Counted from the first letter of the stretch, positions 11,811 through 23,221 are shown. The stretch: DNA of 64,000 nt from Sequoia sempervirens (GCA_007258455.2 VDFB02193867.1:564880591-564944590), one strand, 5' to 3'. Numbers and translations are program-made. Notes: a model not told the origin generated them from the letters alone.

Positions 11811-12995
11811 TTGCCTAGATATGAAATTTATGATGATGACTTTCAAATGCAATCATCATAAATTCATTAGTAATTAGCAGTTTCACTATACGGCTTCATA
11901 TAATGATGCCATTTTGTAATCCATATGTATTGAACTAATATAAAACACTCCCTCATGGTTTTTAGACTCATTTGATGCATTTTGTAATTGAATTTTGCAA
12001 ATAAAAAGTGTTTTTATGAGAAATTTTGCTACTTTTTAATTTGCCGAATATTTGCCAAGTTTTTCCCGAGTCAAAATTTTTGGGCTTGCCGAGTACTCTC
12101 CGATTCCGAGTATGTAAACTATGCAAAATACCACATAAATCTTCATTTTTTCACCTATCAAACCCTGAAAATCTGAACTTTGATGAAGCATTGTGTGATC
12201 CCTGGATGGAACCACTCAAAATCTGACTAGGGTGGATCTTTCACCACTGAAATCAGCCCAATACGACAAGGGTGCCCGAGTACTCTAGAGACATTTCAGC
12301 AGCATTATGTTAAGTTGCCAAAAAGAAGATATCCAAATGAGAGCCAAAATGAAGTTTTATAGAGAGTGAAAGGGAATTAGCGTGGCTTTAGGGTTTGAAT
12401 TGCTTTTTCCCTCCTAAAATCCATGCCCCCCTTATAAAATTCAATAAATTAAAATATCTTATTCCTCCTTGGATGTCCTTGCTCATTAGGAAACTATTTC
12501 GCACTATTCAGCCTTCTAAAACGACTTTAAGTTATCACCTTAAGCACCAAGGTACTTTTTTGATGACCACCTACCCCCACTTAAGTTATAAAGTTATTTT
12601 GTAAAAATAACTTAAGTGACTGATAAAAAACAAATATTAAATAATTCAACTTTAGGCTCTCCAACATCACCTTAGAAATAACACTATTGAGAACACAATG
12701 AGCTTGAGACCAATTTCCTAAAATAGATTTACTATAAATAGCAACTGCTAAAAATAGTAAGTACTCACCAAACACCAACTGGCACAAAACTGAAGATTAT
12801 GGAGATGCCCTGTGGCTTACTAAGAATAGTAAGCACATAAACTGGCCACTGCTATAAATAGAAAGTCATGTTGAAAACCAACACTAAGCCCAATGCTGGC
12901 CACTGTGTCCCCTATCCTCTCCAACTAGCCTACGGGAACTCTGGAATAGGCTAATTGACAATCCCACTGCTCAAGAGCGAGAGGGGGACATTACA

Positions 12996-15192
12996 GATTC
13001 TCCAAAGAAACAGTGGTGATGATGCTGCTGACTCCTAAGGCAAGACAACATTGACACATTCTATCACCTTGCAAACCTATGATTGAGATGAGTGTGTAAC
13101 ATACTCAAGAACTGGGCACATGTGCACCAGTATATCAGCCATTAATAGATGAAGCCCCTTTAATAACAGACTTACCCAAAACACAAAAGAGAGCCAAACC
13201 CTCCATCTAATTTCATGACTAGACCCATATAGATGCAAATATACTTCCAACCCTAGGTGTGCAAGCTCCATTAATGAATTCATTCATGAAATAACAGCAA
13301 TGGGAAACACATACACTCAGAGTGTACATAAAACACATAAAAGTTTCTTTATTCATGTAGATATACAATAGTACATTACGCTTCCCTATCCCAAATGGAC
13401 TCACAACCCATATGGACAAGGGGGAAGCTCAATCCTCTTGACTTACATGATACACCATCTCCCACAATTCTTATGTTAAGCTCCACCTATAAATACAGCC
13501 AATAATCCCTTGACAGTGAGCCCAAACCGCTATTTGTAGGTTCACTATTGAGTATACATTCTCCATATGAGATGTGTCACCTCATATTACCATGTGTTTC
13601 CTTTTATCTTATTGTGACATCCATCCTAGTTCATGTGTATTAGTACATTACATCAACATACACTTTATATTATAAAATGCACATCCCAACCCATGCTGAT
13701 AAATGTCTATTCTAAAGTCTAACCCTCGCTCTTGCATTACATATATTGGTATATTTTTGGTGTCAACAGACAATGACCAGAAAAAGCAGAATCGTTAAGA
13801 AGATTTGGAAGCTCTACACATACTGGAATTTATTTTTGGGTTTAACATGCTAATGTAATTACATGCCTAACATATCAAAATAATCCTAGTTATACTGTTA
13901 TAGAAAAGAGTGAAGTGAGGTCATTAGTCATTACCATCAAATGAAAAAGGTTCACTATAGACTCAACTCACAAAATTTTGAAATCATCATTTTGGGGTTC
14001 CAAGGTAACTAGTGGAAAGGTAGAGCTCTTTTCACACTAGACTGGCATGAACAAAGTAAAAGAAAGAGGAAATATATTAATGTTCACAAACCTCTGAAAT
14101 AGGTCAATGGGAGTCAAAAAGAACCCTAGATTTTGAAAAGCAATTCAACACTAAAACAATGTAAACATAGTTAGAAACTTAGACGGAACAAACCAAAAGC
14201 GGTTAAACCTCAAATGATACAATCAAAGTGTATCATCTGTAGTCTGTAGTTCAAAGATCCACTCAAAACCTTTAGAACTTAATTTGCTCACCAACACGAG
14301 AACAGAGTCTGTAAAATAGTTTTTTTTACAGTCTGCTTGATAAAATATACAAAACATCAGTGTACTGGCATCCTAAGCAGCCATTCACAAAGGAAAAAGA
14401 CTGCCTTGAAACCTATTCTCAATCCCTCCACTTCAAATCCAATACCATAATCAAGCTTATTTGACACATATCCTGGTTTATGGACCCCTGTTGCCATGAT
14501 CAGAGGCATTGACCCTAAATCTTCTTAGCCAGCATTGTCTACGAGTTGCATTGTATGAAATCATTATAAACTGCAGACTTTAAAGTCTCCAATTGTAATT
14601 TTCATTTAATTTTTGACAAAATGGAGCATTTATACAGTACGATTGCTTCTTCCATTTCCAGACAATATGCCAAAAAACCTAAAGCTCAAAACTCAGCATA
14701 GTTTTCACTGCAAAAATTTAATTTAAATAAATGTAATGCTAAGTACTCTGAGTAGTTCAACTCAACAACAGCGTTGTGCTGCTATTTTGTACTCACTATC
14801 TTATGTACAGGACCTAACATAACAGCACAATGATACTGTCATAGCTTTCTATACAGAATGTCACAAGATAAAAGATCTAGGTTCAAACCCAGAGGGCTGA
14901 GAGTTCCAAAGGGCTTTGTGTGAATATTTTGACTTCCAAAAGTATAGCCTCATAATTATATATATATAGACAAGTAAAAAAAAAGGTACCTACCATACCA
15001 ATGTATCTATTTGAAGAACAACCGTCATCTGAACCGCAAAAAGCACATTTAAATGCATGGGGATCTATCGCTGAACTTAACAAGCCAAGTATAAATTGAA
15101 AAATTACCTTAAATACACGGTTTTAATTTCATACTTTTGGCCAATTACAAATATATTTACATTCACAACCTATTAAAGACATGATTCTTGCG
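12996..15192. other. No gene recognised; possible intron of the nucleoside hydrolase gene
   Basis: Low-complexity to moderate sequence after the right Gypsy-1 TSD (12996-13000). I found no exon that continues the nucleoside hydrolase frame, no LTR pair and no RNA gene. A short open stretch on both strands near 14996-15090 looks weakly codon-like but matches no family I know. Confidence 0.5.
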
Positions 15193-15465
15193 TAAGGGCT
15201 GTGATTCAGCAGTAAAACTAAACAATTAACATCTGTATCATTGGATCAAAGGTTTGAGTCATGCTGGTGACTTCACAATAACCATTGCACCCAGGATGGC
15301 CATAACCATTCATTCACCAAGAAAAGAAAACTAAATCTGAGAAAACTGTTTGGGAATCTTGTATCAAATTAGCAGATCGCACATGGATCCCGGAGTTATG
15401 TGACTTCCCAATAACCACAGCACCAAAGGGATGGTCATAATCACTCATTTACCAAGAACAAAAAA
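15193..15465 (+). repeat. SINE-like remnant with a duplicated 3' part
   Basis: At 15193-15260 there is a tRNA-like arrangement: GGGCTGTGATTCAGCAGTAAA resembles an A-box region and GGTTTGAGTC (15251-15260) is one base from a B-box. The following roughly 65 bases (about 15266-15330: GTGACTTC...AATAACCA...GATGGCCATAA) recur, diverged, at about 15398-15462. No poly(A) tail or target duplication was found, so it is an old fragment at best. Confidence 0.35.
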
Positions 15466-15821
15466 TCTTCTGAAACAAAAATTTCCACTGTTTTTTAAAA
15501 TATTATTTTCTTAATTCATGACCTAGTTTATAAATTTACATTTATTAACCTAATTCATATATTGGATTCTGATTAAAAACCTTGACGATTGCAAACTTTT
15601 TTCAGAAACTTGTTTTACTAATTTATAAACTAAATAAAATTAAATTCATTCATCTAATTTATATCTCGGAGTGCAATCTAAAAAGTTTGTAAGAAAATTT
15701 CCAAACAAATTTCTCAAAAACATTCTCTCAATTAATAACCTAATTTATGTATTTATAGTCTTTACACTAATTTATGCGTTGAGATTCATAACACGGTTTC
15801 GGAAATTAATGCAATTATTAC

Positions 15822-15882
15822 CTATTCCAGGATCGGTGTCGATTATAATTTTCTTTCTCTTTTCCATTGGCAATTCGCCCAT
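15822..15882 (-). CDS. First coding exon of a nucleoside hydrolase (uridine/inosine ribohydrolase family), partial
   Basis: The minus-strand ATG at 15880-15882 opens a 20-codon exon reading MGELPMEKRKKIIIDTDPGI. It ends one base into the next codon at a good donor (ATAG/GTAATA, junction 15822/15821). The IIIDTDPGIDD signature is the N-terminal beta strand plus calcium-binding aspartates of inosine-uridine nucleoside hydrolases. Plant URH proteins carry the same motif near residue 20-30, so the length before the motif fits. After a phase-1 intron the next codon would be GAx for Asp, as the motif requires. These enzymes cleave ribonucleosides to base and ribose in purine and pyrimidine salvage; plant members include cytosolic forms. 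Remaining exons should lie leftward, perhaps beyond the 12-kb Gypsy-1 insertion and outside the window. A chance match or processed fragment is possible, but the intact splice donor argues for a real gene. Confidence 0.6.
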
Positions 15883-16090
15883 CGATCTTTCTGCAATTGT
15901 AAGAGCAAAATTTGGAGAAAAAAATTTGGGGAGCAAAATAAAATTGAAGACGCATTAATTCTGGCATCGGATGCGCACTGCGGAGTTATTGATAAAATAA
16001 AGCAAAATCTTCCCCAGTTTGGACGAACGTGTGGGAATATATAATCTGCGTGGAGACAAAGTCGATACCACTAGTTCGGTGGCGCACAAA

Positions 16091-16117
16091 AGAATAGAAT
16101 AGAATAGAATAGAATAG
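16091..16117. repeat. (AGAAT)n microsatellite
   Basis: Five perfect AGAAT units plus a partial one, about 210 bp upstream of the nucleoside hydrolase start codon, in what may be its 5' leader or promoter. Confidence 0.95.
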
Positions 16118-16337
16118 GAAAACCTCTTTAACATTCGCCAGATCAAAGGAGATCTACTGGATAGTAGATCCTATTATATTTTTTTAGTTCTGTCAAGGTA
16201 GAATACTAACGCATCTAGAATGACAGTTTGTCTCTTTTAAAAATTGCTTTTTATCTTTTAATAGTTTGAATTCAATTAATAAAATGACTGTCTCTTTCAG
16301 ACTTTGATTTAAATTTTCTTTCAGCTACTTACTCATG

Positions 16338-16473
16338 ACTATTATTCTTTGTAATCTGTTTTATTCTTACAAATGTATTTAATCATATTTTATATGTTAT
16401 ATTTTCTGCTCACTATTGTTCTTTGTAATCTGTTTTATTCTTACAAATATACCTAATCATATTTTATATGTTA
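16338..16473. repeat. Diverged 73-bp-period tandem duplication
   Basis: The block ATTATTCTTTGTAATCTG...TATATGTTA (16341-16400) recurs at 16414-16473 with a few substitutions. The sequence is AT-rich and no coding is seen. Confidence 0.85.
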
Positions 16474-17321
16474 ACATTTACAATAAAAAACTTGACCAAC
16501 AATTTTATATAGTCTATATTTAATTGTTTATTTTTAAAATTATTAAAATATCATTTATCTCTCTTTCTATTGATTTATGTTGTGAATAGTGAGTGCAAAA
16601 ATCAAGATTTTTTTTTTTTTTTAAATTATGTGTACTACATTTACTTCATTGAATCAAAGTTCAAACTTATTAATGACTTGAATGACTTGAATGACATGAA
16701 CACTACAACAGTATTTTCCATATTTTATTTAATAATTGGTAAGATTTTCAAAGTTTATTAAATAAATATGAGTACACTCAATGCATATTTGATATTTGTT
16801 TATAAGTGTGTATTAAATATCACAATAAAATTTATTTATTTATAATAAATGTCAAAGTAAAATTTATCTATTTACAATTAATATTTCAATAAAATATACC
16901 CATTTACATTAAATATTAAGGTAGAGATTTTTAAAAATATACATTTAATAATATAATTTAACAGGACAAAAATTACATAAATATCACATTATCAAAAGGA
17001 TAAGAAATATAAACACATATATATAAAGTTATTATAATAATATATATTTGTATCATTGAATTTTTTTATTTTTGCAACATTAATCAACTATAATAGTAAC
17101 ATTATACAACAAAAAACAATCACATTACACCCCATCTACTTCTATTAACTAAATGTTTAAAACAACCAAGCACACCTCACAATTGGTAGAACCTGACGTA
17201 AATGTGTCTCTTGTTTGTGAAGTGCTAACATCTTTTTATTAAATCAATTGTGAAAAGAGGTTGTTAAATTATTTATGTTTTTGATGTTGATGTTTTAGAA
17301 TAAAGTGGTTTTTATTTCCAC
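16474..17321. other. AT-rich spacer, nothing recognised
   Basis: Very AT-rich sequence with homopolymers and ATTTATTT-type runs. No coding frame, LTR or RNA gene seen. Confidence 0.6.
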
Positions 17322-17323
17322 TA

Positions 17324-17684
17324 GGGGAAAGGGGCCTATAGTGGAGCACCCTAGCTTCGTGTTCCTCAAAATCTTATGTGAAAAATTCAAATCACTCCCA
17401 ATTTTGTATAGCAGTTTATTTGGCAACTTGTGTGCTTCTATATTTCATTTTAGGGTCACATCATCAAATATGATGCCACATCAACATGCTTTTTGTTGAG
17501 GTATCCAAAAAGGGCCAAAAAAAAGGTGAGACCGATAGTGGTGCACTAAGTCATGTTTTATTGGTGCACTGACATGGCATCACATGATTTGTCAATTTGT
17601 ATATTTTATGGATAAAAAGTGTTTTGCAATTGGATATTAAGGTGCTCCACTATGGGGCCCACTCCACTATGGGCCCCTCTCCCC
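17324..17684. mobile_element. MITE with 25-bp terminal inverted repeats
   Basis: A 361-bp non-coding element. The left end (17324-17350, starting GGGGAAAGGGGCCTATAGTG) is the inverse complement of the right end (17658-17684, starting GGGGAGAGGGGCCCATAGTG when inverted). A TA dinucleotide stands on each side (17322-17323, 17685-17686). The right repeat has an extra internal copy of the CACTATGGG(G)CCC block. Inner sequence near 17455-17490 and 17570-17595 is also partly self-complementary. The superfamily is uncertain: TA flanks suggest Tc1/Mariner-type, but the termini are not classic Stowaway. Confidence 0.7.
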
Positions 17685-17686
17685 TA

Positions 17687-19335
17687 ATCTTGTTGTGCAA
17701 AAGACATAAACCCTTTCTTCTCAAATCTTTTTTGGTCTTTTCCATCTACTTGTTTCTCACCAAAGGTGATGCGATTTAGTCCTCAACTAGCCAATGAGAA
17801 TATTTCACCTCCATGGGATATGATGGAAAAATTTGAAGTGCCTATATCTCTTCAATGTGTCGACAGAGCATAGATCTACATCCTAATGAATATGTTTCAA
17901 AGCTCATCTTGCAAATCCGCTTGGTAGAATGTTTTTTGGTGCATATGGTAATGCGCCTACTCAATTTCGGGCCTCAAGAGTGAGTTTTGATATTTATTTA
18001 TTTATTTTACTACGATCGAGCTAGATTTGGTGTTTCATAAAGTTGCAAATTTCAAAATCTGAGAGCAACCCATTTCTCATTTTGGTCTAAAACCTCTTAG
18101 TTTATAATTTTGTAAAAAACGAGGCCATCTAATACATTATTTTAATGTATTTTGGTTGCGGCGAACACATCCTACAGGGTAGTTTGCAAAGGAGGTACTT
18201 AAATTTATATTGTTGGGAAAAATCTAATTACAAGCCCATGTTTTATTTAATTGATTCAGCCCATTCACAAAAAATCATGGCTTGAGGGGTCCCAATTTGC
18301 GCGCAATGAATTTTCCTCATTTAGATAGTAGGCGAAATTAAAATTTTCCCTATTTCCTAATGTTTCAAAAGCCAATATTTAAAATGTTATTGAAAAGCAT
18401 TTGAAAAGGAAGATTTTAGGGCAAATACAATATTTAATATATTGCAAACTTTATACTTTGCAAATATTAAAAGGTGGTCTTACTTCCCCACCACCCCGTT
18501 GGAAGAAATGTTGACTGCAATCAATGAGGAGAGGGGAGAGGTGTGGGCAGCCTTTGGGAGGTGGTTAAATATTAGAGACTATATAAACCTTGCAAAAGTT
18601 GTATCAAACATTTTTTAAATTTTTTTGTGGCTTTCTCATTGTTGCTCGCCAGCCCGTGGCAATGGAGGCTCACAACAACGGAAGCTAGCAAGGAAGCGGA
18701 GAAAGGAAAGGGGAGCCTATGGGTGGAGATAAAAAAATTTAAAAGCATTTTATTAAACATTGTAATGTGTTTCATCGCTGTGAGGAGGAGAATTTTATTG
18801 TGGATGGAGCTGAAAATGCATGTAATCACGTTTTCTACTTTTGGGGCAAATTTTTAGAGTGTTTGAAGGTTCATTACGGTTATTTTTTCATCTAGAAGCT
18901 TCCCAATGTATTCTTTATGCCTTGGGAGCATTTTTGCAACATTTCAAGCTTATGTGGAGTGTCAATAAGCAAAGAAATGGCCCAAATTGAATACTCACAA
19001 CCTGCATTTATTTCTTCTTCTTTTGCAATGGCCATACATTATGTGGAGTTTCCAAATGGTTTGCAGGAAATTTGATGTGCCAGAGGATTGAAGAAGACAA
19101 ACATACACCTAGAAAATGGTGCAAGGTAATCAGCTTGTGATATAGAAAATGAGCAGAGATGGTGACTACATGAAAAATATTTGACAAAATGTCAAATTAA
19201 AAAGCAGAAGAAATTGTGATTTTTTGAGGGGTCTGCTCAATCAAAATGCAAGTTAAATGAAAAATTTTAACTGCCAATGAAATGGGTTTTTACCCAAAGG
19301 TGATTTTTTTCACTCACAAGTAAGAATGCAACTGT
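17687..19335. other. No gene recognised; one promoter-like TATA site
   Basis: A strong TATA-like sequence CTATATAAAC lies at 18579-18588 on the plus strand, after a GA-rich stretch (18525-18545). An exon-sized segment flanked by TTTGCAG (ends 19066) and a GTAATC donor near 19126 lies downstream. The predicted peptide matches nothing I know. This could be an old LTR promoter or a non-coding transcript. Confidence 0.25.
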
Positions 19336-19339
19336 AAAT

Positions 19340-20380
19340 GGGTGATCCCACAATAGTGGTTTACAATTTTTGGCCAACTAAACACTAAAATATTTTTTTT
19401 AACTAAATCTTCACTTTTGGGCACCTATAGCGGCTAAACCATGAGGAATTTGAAGATGATGCAAACTAGAGTTTCATCACATTTTGTCTGTAGATTCTAA
19501 AATATTTTTTCAAATTTTTTGGAATTAGATTGCACTTTTTTTCCATCTCTCAAAACTAGTTTTTTTAGAAACAACATTTTAAAAAACAGCATCATGCCAG
19601 ATAATGCATAACTTTTTTCCATGAAGGATAAAATTATAATTCTTTCAAATTTAGATTTACAACTCCGATATCTAGTGCTTCCCACTTGGTTAGATAGTTT
19701 TTTATTGAATATTTTTTCTTTAATCAAGTTTCAAAGTCAAACCAATTACTATTTAGACATAGCACGACCGTATAACACAACTTTTTTTGTATTTATCAAA
19801 ATTCAATTTTTTTTGTTGGGTCAAAGACTTCAATATCTAGTGCACTCATATTTTTCAAAAAAAAAAATTGATAATCTACCATTTTTCTACATGTGCAGAA
19901 CAGAGACCTTCATTTTCGGTGAAAAACCTATGTTTAATAAAACTAAAAAAATAAATACATAATAAAACCAAAACATATTAAAATTATATTCGTTGGATAG
20001 CTCGTTCTGAGGACTACCTGATTCCAATTGGGTTTGTGAAGTCTCCGCCATTTCATGTTCAAACCGAGCTCCAAGTGAAAAATTTTAGGGTTTTTTGTGT
20101 TTCAAGGGGAGAATGAGGGATAAGGGGGGTTCATACAAACCCCTAGGGGTTCGAGCAAACCACCCTTCGATGTGGATTTCCTTTTGTTTTTTTGGGTGGG
20201 AAATGTGGGCCCAAGAATTAATGGGTTCACTCAAACCCTAGTTCGAGCGAACTACTTTTGAGTTCGTTCAAACTTGTAGGTTCATTTGAACCCCTAAAAC
20301 CATTTTTTTTTGCCATGGGGTCATTTTTTCTCAGTTTTCCTTCCTCCATCAAATTGTAAACCACTATTGTGGCTTCACCC
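19340..20380. mobile_element. 1.04-kb non-autonomous TIR element
   Basis: The left terminus (19340 onward: GGGTGATCCCACAATAGTGG, then TTTACAATTT) is repeated in inverse at the right end (to 20380) with about three mismatches over 33 bases. It is flanked by AAAT on both sides (19336-19339 and 20381-20384). No transposase is encoded. The right interior (20130-20310) carries several imperfect copies and inverses of a GGGTTCGAGCAAAC-like motif. GGG termini resemble PIF/Harbinger elements, but the 4-bp flank does not fit cleanly (Harbinger makes 3 bp), so the class is open. Confidence 0.65.
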
Positions 20381-20384
20381 AAAT

Positions 20385-21904
20385 GAATTTTTACAAGCAA
20401 GTAAAAGGTTTACACGGGAATGCAAAATAGATTTGGGCCAAATCAACTTTAATTGCAAAAAAGATGAGGGAAAATTAAGAAGGAGAAGCATCTTCTAAAA
20501 GAAAATCAGGTTGCAGATCAAGGGTACAGTGGTGTGCCATGTTTCACCATGGATTTCTTTCTAAGGCTTCTTTGTTGTTTTCTCCTTTCTCTTAAGTGAG
20601 AAACTGGTTTCATTGTAAGGGGTTTTGATTTCTAGGAAGGCTCTTAGCTATATGTTTTGGCCATGAAAGATTCTATGTACTGTAATTTTTGAATGCTAAG
20701 GGTAGAGGTCCATATGATGTAAATCCATATATTATAATGCTCATGTAACTTGAATCTACAGATATGAATGCATAATTTTATGTAATTGTCTCCATGTTTG
20801 TATGTAATATCTTTTGAATTGAAATAACAAAGCTATTGAGGTTCTTCAAACACATTTGTTGTTTGAGTTATTTGTTTGGTTGCTTTCCATTCAAGGAGTG
20901 GTGTAAATGCTTGTAGGAAGGTAATGAGGATATTGTATTTTCAGGTGGATTGCTAAGTAGAATTTCATGATAAGCTTAAGTAGACCTTTCTATCATAATG
21001 TGATTGAAGTTTTTTGGTCATCAAGATTATGTTATAGCATTTTGATATGATGTATGATATGTAACTTTGTATCCTAAGGTAGGCAATGGTCTTGCACAGT
21101 TTTCTTTCCCCATTCTCAAAAATAATCTTTAAATTCAAACAATCTTTTGATGCTTTAATTTTATGTTTATTTTGTCTCTCAACTTCATGCCTGTAGTGGA
21201 ATGAGAGCAAGGGGTGTACCATTATTGGAGACAACATACACATCCTTGTTGTATTTTATGAAGTATATTTGTTTTACATTCTTTTGCACCATAGGTTGAA
21301 TATATGCATCAAGTGTCATATAGGATCACCCCCCTAAGTTTTGTAGAGCCTAAAGTGTAGGGGAGAAAAGTGTAAAATCCATCTCTCGTTCATTGGCCAC
21401 TAATCTTGAAGTTCTTAAGCACAAGGAGTGGCTATCCTTTAGAGGATTTTCAAGGTTCTACTTGAAAAAACACCAACAGGATATTCACCTTTAAATAGGC
21501 CTTTTGCTAATGATTTGAAGTGGGGTTAAATTGATCAAAGTAATATTTATTTTTCTCTCTAACATATTTTCCCACATAGCCTTGTGAAACTTATCAACAA
21601 AAAAACCCTTAATATCTTTCATGTATTAGGACAAGCATTCAAGTGTCATTTACTCATCCACCTAGAATTTTACTTCATCCACAACTTCCTTCTTTCCTTC
21701 ACGGTCATCTTTAAATACAACATTGGGACAACAATTTGTTTCCATATGATCATTTTTTTTGTAATATCTTAAAATATATACCATAGTGAAGGCTTCAATA
21801 GGAATTGTCCAAATTTAGCTATAAAAATCTCGTAGGGGACTAATGCTTTTAACTTGAATATACTTGTGATTGCGTGTTTTTTTATTCTATATATTTACAT
21901 CTAT
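20385..21904. other. No gene recognised; probably includes LINE 3' sequence
   Basis: Sequence of moderate AT content. The right half (about 21500-21900) lies directly 3' of the LINE reverse-transcriptase remnant on the minus strand and is probably its C-terminal or 3' UTR region, too decayed to identify. Confidence 0.45.
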
Positions 21905-22749
21905 TTGTTGTCAAGGTTATTGCTAGCCCAAATTTCACATTCATAAATCACCACTAGAATTACTAATAGCCCAAATAAAGTTTGAATAGTTTTATAATCT
22001 CATAAGTCTACCTCACTGCATCTATTTTAAAGAGCTAAAAGTGTTTTCCACCCTCCCAAAGTTCTTTCCTTCTACAAGTTTCCCAACTAAGCTTGTTACA
22101 TTGAAGTCAATCCCTGGGTATGTATACTATGTTACTTCCTTTATAATAATTCCTTCAAAATAAAAGACAAACTAATTATTTTCCTTTCTATTGGAGAAGA
22201 TCATGATCTTGGTCTTGCTAGTATTAACTTGCATACTCACTTATTTTTAAGAGTTCTTAAGGGCCCACAAATGCTCTTGCAACCCTTGTGTGAACCTGGT
22301 AATCAAAATAAGATCATTAGCATACAAGAGGAGTCTAGCAACATACTCTCCTAGGAGAACACCTTCCCCACCCTTCATATTCAGCCATATATTCAAGTTT
22401 GTAGATGTAAAGGCCAAAAAAAGTAGGAGATAATGGGCAACCTTGCTTAACTCCAATGTCACTCCTAAAATTTTATGAAACACTTACATGAGTTCTAATT
22501 TTTACTCAAACCTCCTCATAAATTCTATGAATGTCTACTTTAAAATGCATTGGGATACCAAGATCCTTCATTCTACACCTTAACTTAGGTATGTGGATTG
22601 TGTTGAAAGCCTTCTTGAAATCAACAAAACAAAAATAAGCTTCATCTTTCTCATTCTATAATTTTTCAATTATATGTTAAGTGTTTTGGTATGAAACTCA
22701 CTTGTTGTTTTGCTCTCTTTCCTTTTTCTTCAATCCATTTTTTAATCAT
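21905..22749 (-). pseudogene. LINE ORF2 reverse transcriptase, 3' half
   Basis: Reading right to left: FCFVDFKKAFNTI (RT block with the first catalytic Asp), IYEEV and KIRTHVSVS, SDIGVKQGCPLSPT (the usual QGCPLSP block), then LLLYANDLILI, where the catalytic pair A/YxDD is mutated to YAND, then GLQEHLWALK and MQVNTSKTKIMIFS. These are the ordered RT motifs of plant L1-like LINEs. The stretch holds several stops and frame changes. It continues, across an LTR insertion, with 24558-25612, which carries the upstream part of the same ORF. Confidence 0.85.
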
Positions 22750-23107
22750 TGAAACGAGGAAAATTTGATGCTCTATGATTTAGGAGATAGAGTATCCAAT
22801 TTTCTTTCAAGTTTCATTCAAGGAAACCCTAGAGATCTCAATCTAAGGATGGAATGAGGGAAAGAGATTTGCAACAGGGGGATCCTAGGGTATGATTAAA
22901 GACTAAAGAGGGGTTCACCACCAAGCTAGGGCTCGAAAAGACAAGTAATGTATGCAAAACCTAATGATATGCAAAGCTTAATTAAATGGCCTAAAGATGA
23001 ATGCAAATTAGAACAGTAAACTAAGAAATCAAAGAGGTGCACCTGGAAACCTGTAGAAGCTCAGAAAAAGGTCTGAAATGTTGAAAATACTGATTTTAAT
23101 ACTTGTC

Positions 23108-23141
23108 AAGACTCATATGCTAGGATAGGTGATTTAGTCCC
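23108..23141. repeat. Hairpin motif copy 1 (degenerate)
   Basis: A degenerate copy of the GACTCATATGC...TAGTCCC palindromic unit found four times in this LTR. Confidence 0.5.
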
Positions 23142-23221
23142 AGATTAGGGTTTTTGGGCAAGAACAAAAATCTGGCAATGACAAGTCTATAACTCCCAAA
23201 ATCTAGAAAAAGCCCTGTAGT

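Larger units (their letters stand above)
7999..12124 (+). mobile_element. hAT DNA transposon, defective
   Basis: A 4,126-bp element bounded by the 8-bp direct repeat AAAATACC (7991-7998 and 12125-12132), the hallmark target duplication of hAT elements. The intact site is visible in the other Gypsy-1 LTR, so both ends are fixed by comparison. The terminal inverted repeats share the 13-bp core TTTACATACTCGG (8003-8015; inverse at 12106-12118), with a few non-matching bases outside it. Inside is a plus-strand transposase gene with BED, DUF659 and hAT dimerisation regions. Three nonsense codons and one frameshift make it non-autonomous. It is younger than Gypsy-1, in whose LTR it sits. Confidence 0.95.
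742..12995 (-). mobile_element. Gypsy-1: full-length Ty3/Gypsy chromovirus carrying a nested hAT
   Basis: A minus-strand LTR retrotransposon of about 8.1 kb, enlarged to 12.25 kb by a hAT insertion. It has two LTRs of about 1.6 kb (742-2360 and 7263-12995), the target duplication GATTC on both sides (737-741 and 12996-13000), an initiator tRNA-Met primer-binding site next to the right LTR and a polypurine tract next to the left LTR. Reading right to left, the internal region gives Gag with a zinc knuckle, protease, reverse transcriptase, RNase H, integrase and a C-terminal chromodomain. That order and the chromodomain place it among chromoviruses; the knuckle of the form CFACxEPW...HxC resembles the Tekay/Del lineage (inference). 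Stops, indels and a 67-bp duplication break every domain, so it cannot move by itself. Confidence 0.93.
7263..12995 (-). repeat. Gypsy-1 5' LTR, split by hAT
   Basis: The LTR parts are 7263-7998 and 12125-12995; the intervening bases are the hAT element. The outer end is intact (plus-strand ACA at 12993-12995). The inner end has TG changed to TA (7263-7264). TSD GATTC follows at 12996-13000. Confidence 0.92.

Noticed and set aside
13093..13769. LTR bounded by TGTAACATAC and GTGTCAACA
   Set aside because: No target duplication, PBS, polypurine tract or second copy was found.
14996..15090. Possible exon on either strand (minus: SAIDPHAFKCAFCG-like; plus: LFEEQPSSEPQKAH-like)
   Set aside because: Both strands are open over a short span, splice signals are weak, and neither peptide matches nucleoside hydrolase or any family I recognise.
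15193..15260. tRNA gene at the SINE-like remnant
   Set aside because: The B-box is imperfect, and no acceptor stem or anticodon arm can be drawn.
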